From assembly GCA_030674155.1 (NCBI GenBank), contig JASPKP010000479.1:5001-25000 (forward strand): a DNA stretch of 20,000 nucleotides. The letters are read 5' to 3'. The notes under the pieces are model-generated. The model worked only from the letters and a program-made list of their open reading frames with translations. It was not told where the DNA came from and did no database searches. This DNA is from Stramonita haemastoma (lineage: Eukaryota; Mollusca; Gastropoda; Neogastropoda; Muricidae). The translations under genes were made by a program, and so were the position numbers. Positions 18,483-20,000 of this stretch are shown here, piece by piece (position 1 is the stretch's first letter; the number at the start of each line of letters is the position of its first letter).

Positions 18483-18944
18483 AGGAGGGTGGGGGTGATT
18501 ACACAAAACATTATATAACAAGACAACACAGTACAATACAATACAGTACAATACAAAAAAAGTATTTATATTCTTTCACATGGTCTGGGCGTGGTAGCAG
18601 AGCACTCAAGCAGAAAGGTTACCGCGAGGTCTTACGAAATCTGATCTCTGAATTCTGATCTGCATTTCAAAGCATCAAAATCGGCCAATGTATGTCTCCC
18701 GCTATCCCCCCCCCCCCCCCACCACCACCACCACATCTATCATTACTCCCATTCTCCTCCTCTTTTTCCCTCTTCTCCTATTCTTCCCTACTCATGTGTG
18801 GTGTTATTATGTGGAACCCTTGTCGTTACTGGATTAAGACGTTCATCTGCACGAATCTGATCCAAATGTTGCTGGAAAATATGTCTAAACTGCTCAGTAC
18901 ATCGTTTCCTAACAACACACGACCCAAAATAACAGAACGGAACG
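18483..18944. other. Gene-free region with minor repeats
   Basis: It contains an ACAATACAGT-type repeat at about 18520-18556, a possible degenerate tRNA-like A box ('tggtagcagagcactcaagc') near 18594, a C-run at 18706-18720 followed by (ACC)n to 18735, and pyrimidine-rich sequence to 18790. No gene is supported. Confidence 0.4.
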
Positions 18945-19045
18945 AATGACAAAATTTTACAAAACTGCATACATACCGGGACTGGAAGTAAATATAAAAG
19001 CACATGAGTGCTTATTCCAGTATTCTCGAAACAAAAGAATAAAGG
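18945..19045 (+). mobile_element. SINE family A, 3' tail fragment, plus strand
   Basis: This reads 'ttttacaaaactgcatacat', 'cgggactggaagtaaa', 'gagtgcttattccagtatt' and 'aaaagaataaaggcataaa'. It is the last ~100 bp of SINE A, diverged from the other copies. Its 'gtgcttattc' matches the LINE 3' region at 17911-17962. Confidence 0.8.
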
Positions 19046-19684
19046 CATAAAAAATAATGGTAATAAAAATACACCAAACAAACACAGTCTTAGTCAAGAC
19101 TACGAACGTAAAACGAGTAGTCCTTAACTTTCTCGGGAAAATCTGTTCGTCTCCCATTTGATGTGTACGCTCACAGAGACAATAGAGACTGTCAGAGATT
19201 CGGAACCGTTTGTCTTGTGATTTGCAGCCTGTGCACTGGAAACCATTGATGCTAGGGGCAACAACAAAGTGAGAGGCTGTATGATCAATGGCTTTCTTTC
19301 CCTCTCTTGGAATTTCACGTAACAGCTTAGTCTTTTAGTGATCAACTAGGACTCTGACTAGAAGGCTTGACTTGCACAGCCCTTATGTGCTGTAGCTCAG
19401 GGGGCTAGTTGGTCTTAGGAGAACATCTCCAACGATGACTGTCCTTATGCCCTCTTGGCCGAGAGAGTGGGGGTGATGTACTGTGGGCAAGGCATCTCCA
19501 CTATAATCAAATTTCTGTCCAGTTTCCGAAACAGCAGCTGCCTCCTCTGCTGTTTTGGAGGTCATCGTCGAAGACGACAGACAAAACCCCCCAAACAAAC
19601 AAACAAAACAAACTGGTAGCCCACCTGGTGAAGGAAAGGAGGTGAGTATCCAGACCCAGAGAAAAGTTCATGCCTCTGTTGAGG
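19046..19684. other. Gene-free region with a possible tRNA-like motif
   Basis: No coding gene is recognised. At 19391-19412 'gtagctcagggggctagttg' looks like a tRNA A box/D arm, but I do not find a B box at the right distance. The segment down to about 19510 ('gccctcttggccgagagag' included) may be an unclassified SINE or other dispersed repeat. Near 19590 there is an AAAC repeat. Confidence 0.4.
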
Positions 19685-19920
19685 GGGAACGGGATAGCCT
19701 AGTGGTCAGAACATTGCGCTCGCAATCTGACGACCCGGGTTCGATTCCTGTTAGAGGGGATTTTCCCCCTGGAGTTAACATCAGTGTTGACTCCACTCTC
19801 CCCAAAAGTCTTTCGGATGAGACTGTAAACCGAGGCCCCGTGTACGACAGTACGCAGAGCATCTTGCGCACACGTTAATCCTGTTCCACTTTTCGGAAGA
19901 GTAGGCCATCGTGTGCCGGT
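19685..19920 (+). mobile_element. SINE family A lacking its 3' tail, fused to a CTA repeat
   Basis: The tRNA-like head has an A box 'gatagcctagtggtcagaac' and B box 'gggttcgattcc'. The body follows with 'ctttcggatgagactgtaaa' and 'aagagtaggccatcgtgtgc'. Sequence identity to 8118-8362 stops at 'cggtgg'. The usual tail ('aacagatgac' onward, including the LINE-like segment) is missing, and a CTA repeat begins at once. Either the 3' end was lost, or this is a subfamily with another tail. Confidence 0.85.
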
Positions 19921-19924
19921 GGCA

Positions 19925-19950
19925 CTACTACTACTACTACTACTACTACA

Positions 19951-20000
<50 letters not shown>
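19925..20000 (+). repeat. CTA trinucleotide microsatellite at window end
   Basis: About 75 bp of (CTA)n with one 'acatac' interruption near 19949, running to the right window edge. The full length is not visible. Confidence 0.95.

Noticed and set aside
19931..20000. CRISPR-like array
   Set aside because: Pure trinucleotide repetition without spacers in a eukaryotic context.

Overview
This is repeat-rich animal DNA with no host gene I can support. The SINE cores present (the 'cggatgagac..taaaccgaggtcccgtgtg' block, and the 'gcttaacgccacagaaaccgg..gcctgatgagcc' block) are ones I associate with mollusc, especially gastropod, genomes; that is recognition from memory, not a search. There is no bacterial gene organisation. 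Every long open frame belongs to a non-LTR retrotransposon (LINE). The rest is SINEs, LINE relicts and very long microsatellites.

Layout. 1-235: 3' part of a SINE (family D). 340-702: reverse-strand tRNA-headed SINE (family A). 770-1913 and 1914-5677: two head-to-tail copies of an R2-group LINE with a restriction-like endonuclease. The first is 5'-truncated. The second is full length but carries two one-base frameshifts. 5781-5892: tail of a reverse SINE A. 5893-6663: low-complexity and GC-rich sequence. 6664-7548: two D-tailed SINEs facing head to head. 8118-8505: near-complete SINE A. 8988-9564: GA/GACA microsatellite. 10115-10292: reverse SINE C. 10724-10964: compound CA/ACC/AACAC/CG repeat. 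11183-13001: SINEs E, B, C, B. 13005-13740: relict of an endonuclease/RT LINE, split by a SINE C insertion. 14726-17554: an intact LINE ORF of the same broad type. 17555-18202: its 3' region and microsatellites. 18245-18482: C-terminal relict of a third LINE. 18945-19045 and 19685-19920: further SINE A copies, the last running into a CTA repeat at the window end.

How the parts fit. The 3' region of the intact LINE (17911-17962) resembles the 3' tail of SINE A, which is the signature of a LINE and the SINE it mobilises. SINE B has a head that joins a tRNA-like A box to the 3' part of 5S rRNA. It shares a core motif and tail type with the tRNA-headed SINE C, so heads, cores and tails appear to be swapped between families. 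One SINE C copy has a perfect 14-bp target-site duplication and a 5' inversion, the footprint of target-primed reverse transcription with twin priming. The tandem R2-type copies, with essentially no DNA between them, look like a template jump during reverse transcription.
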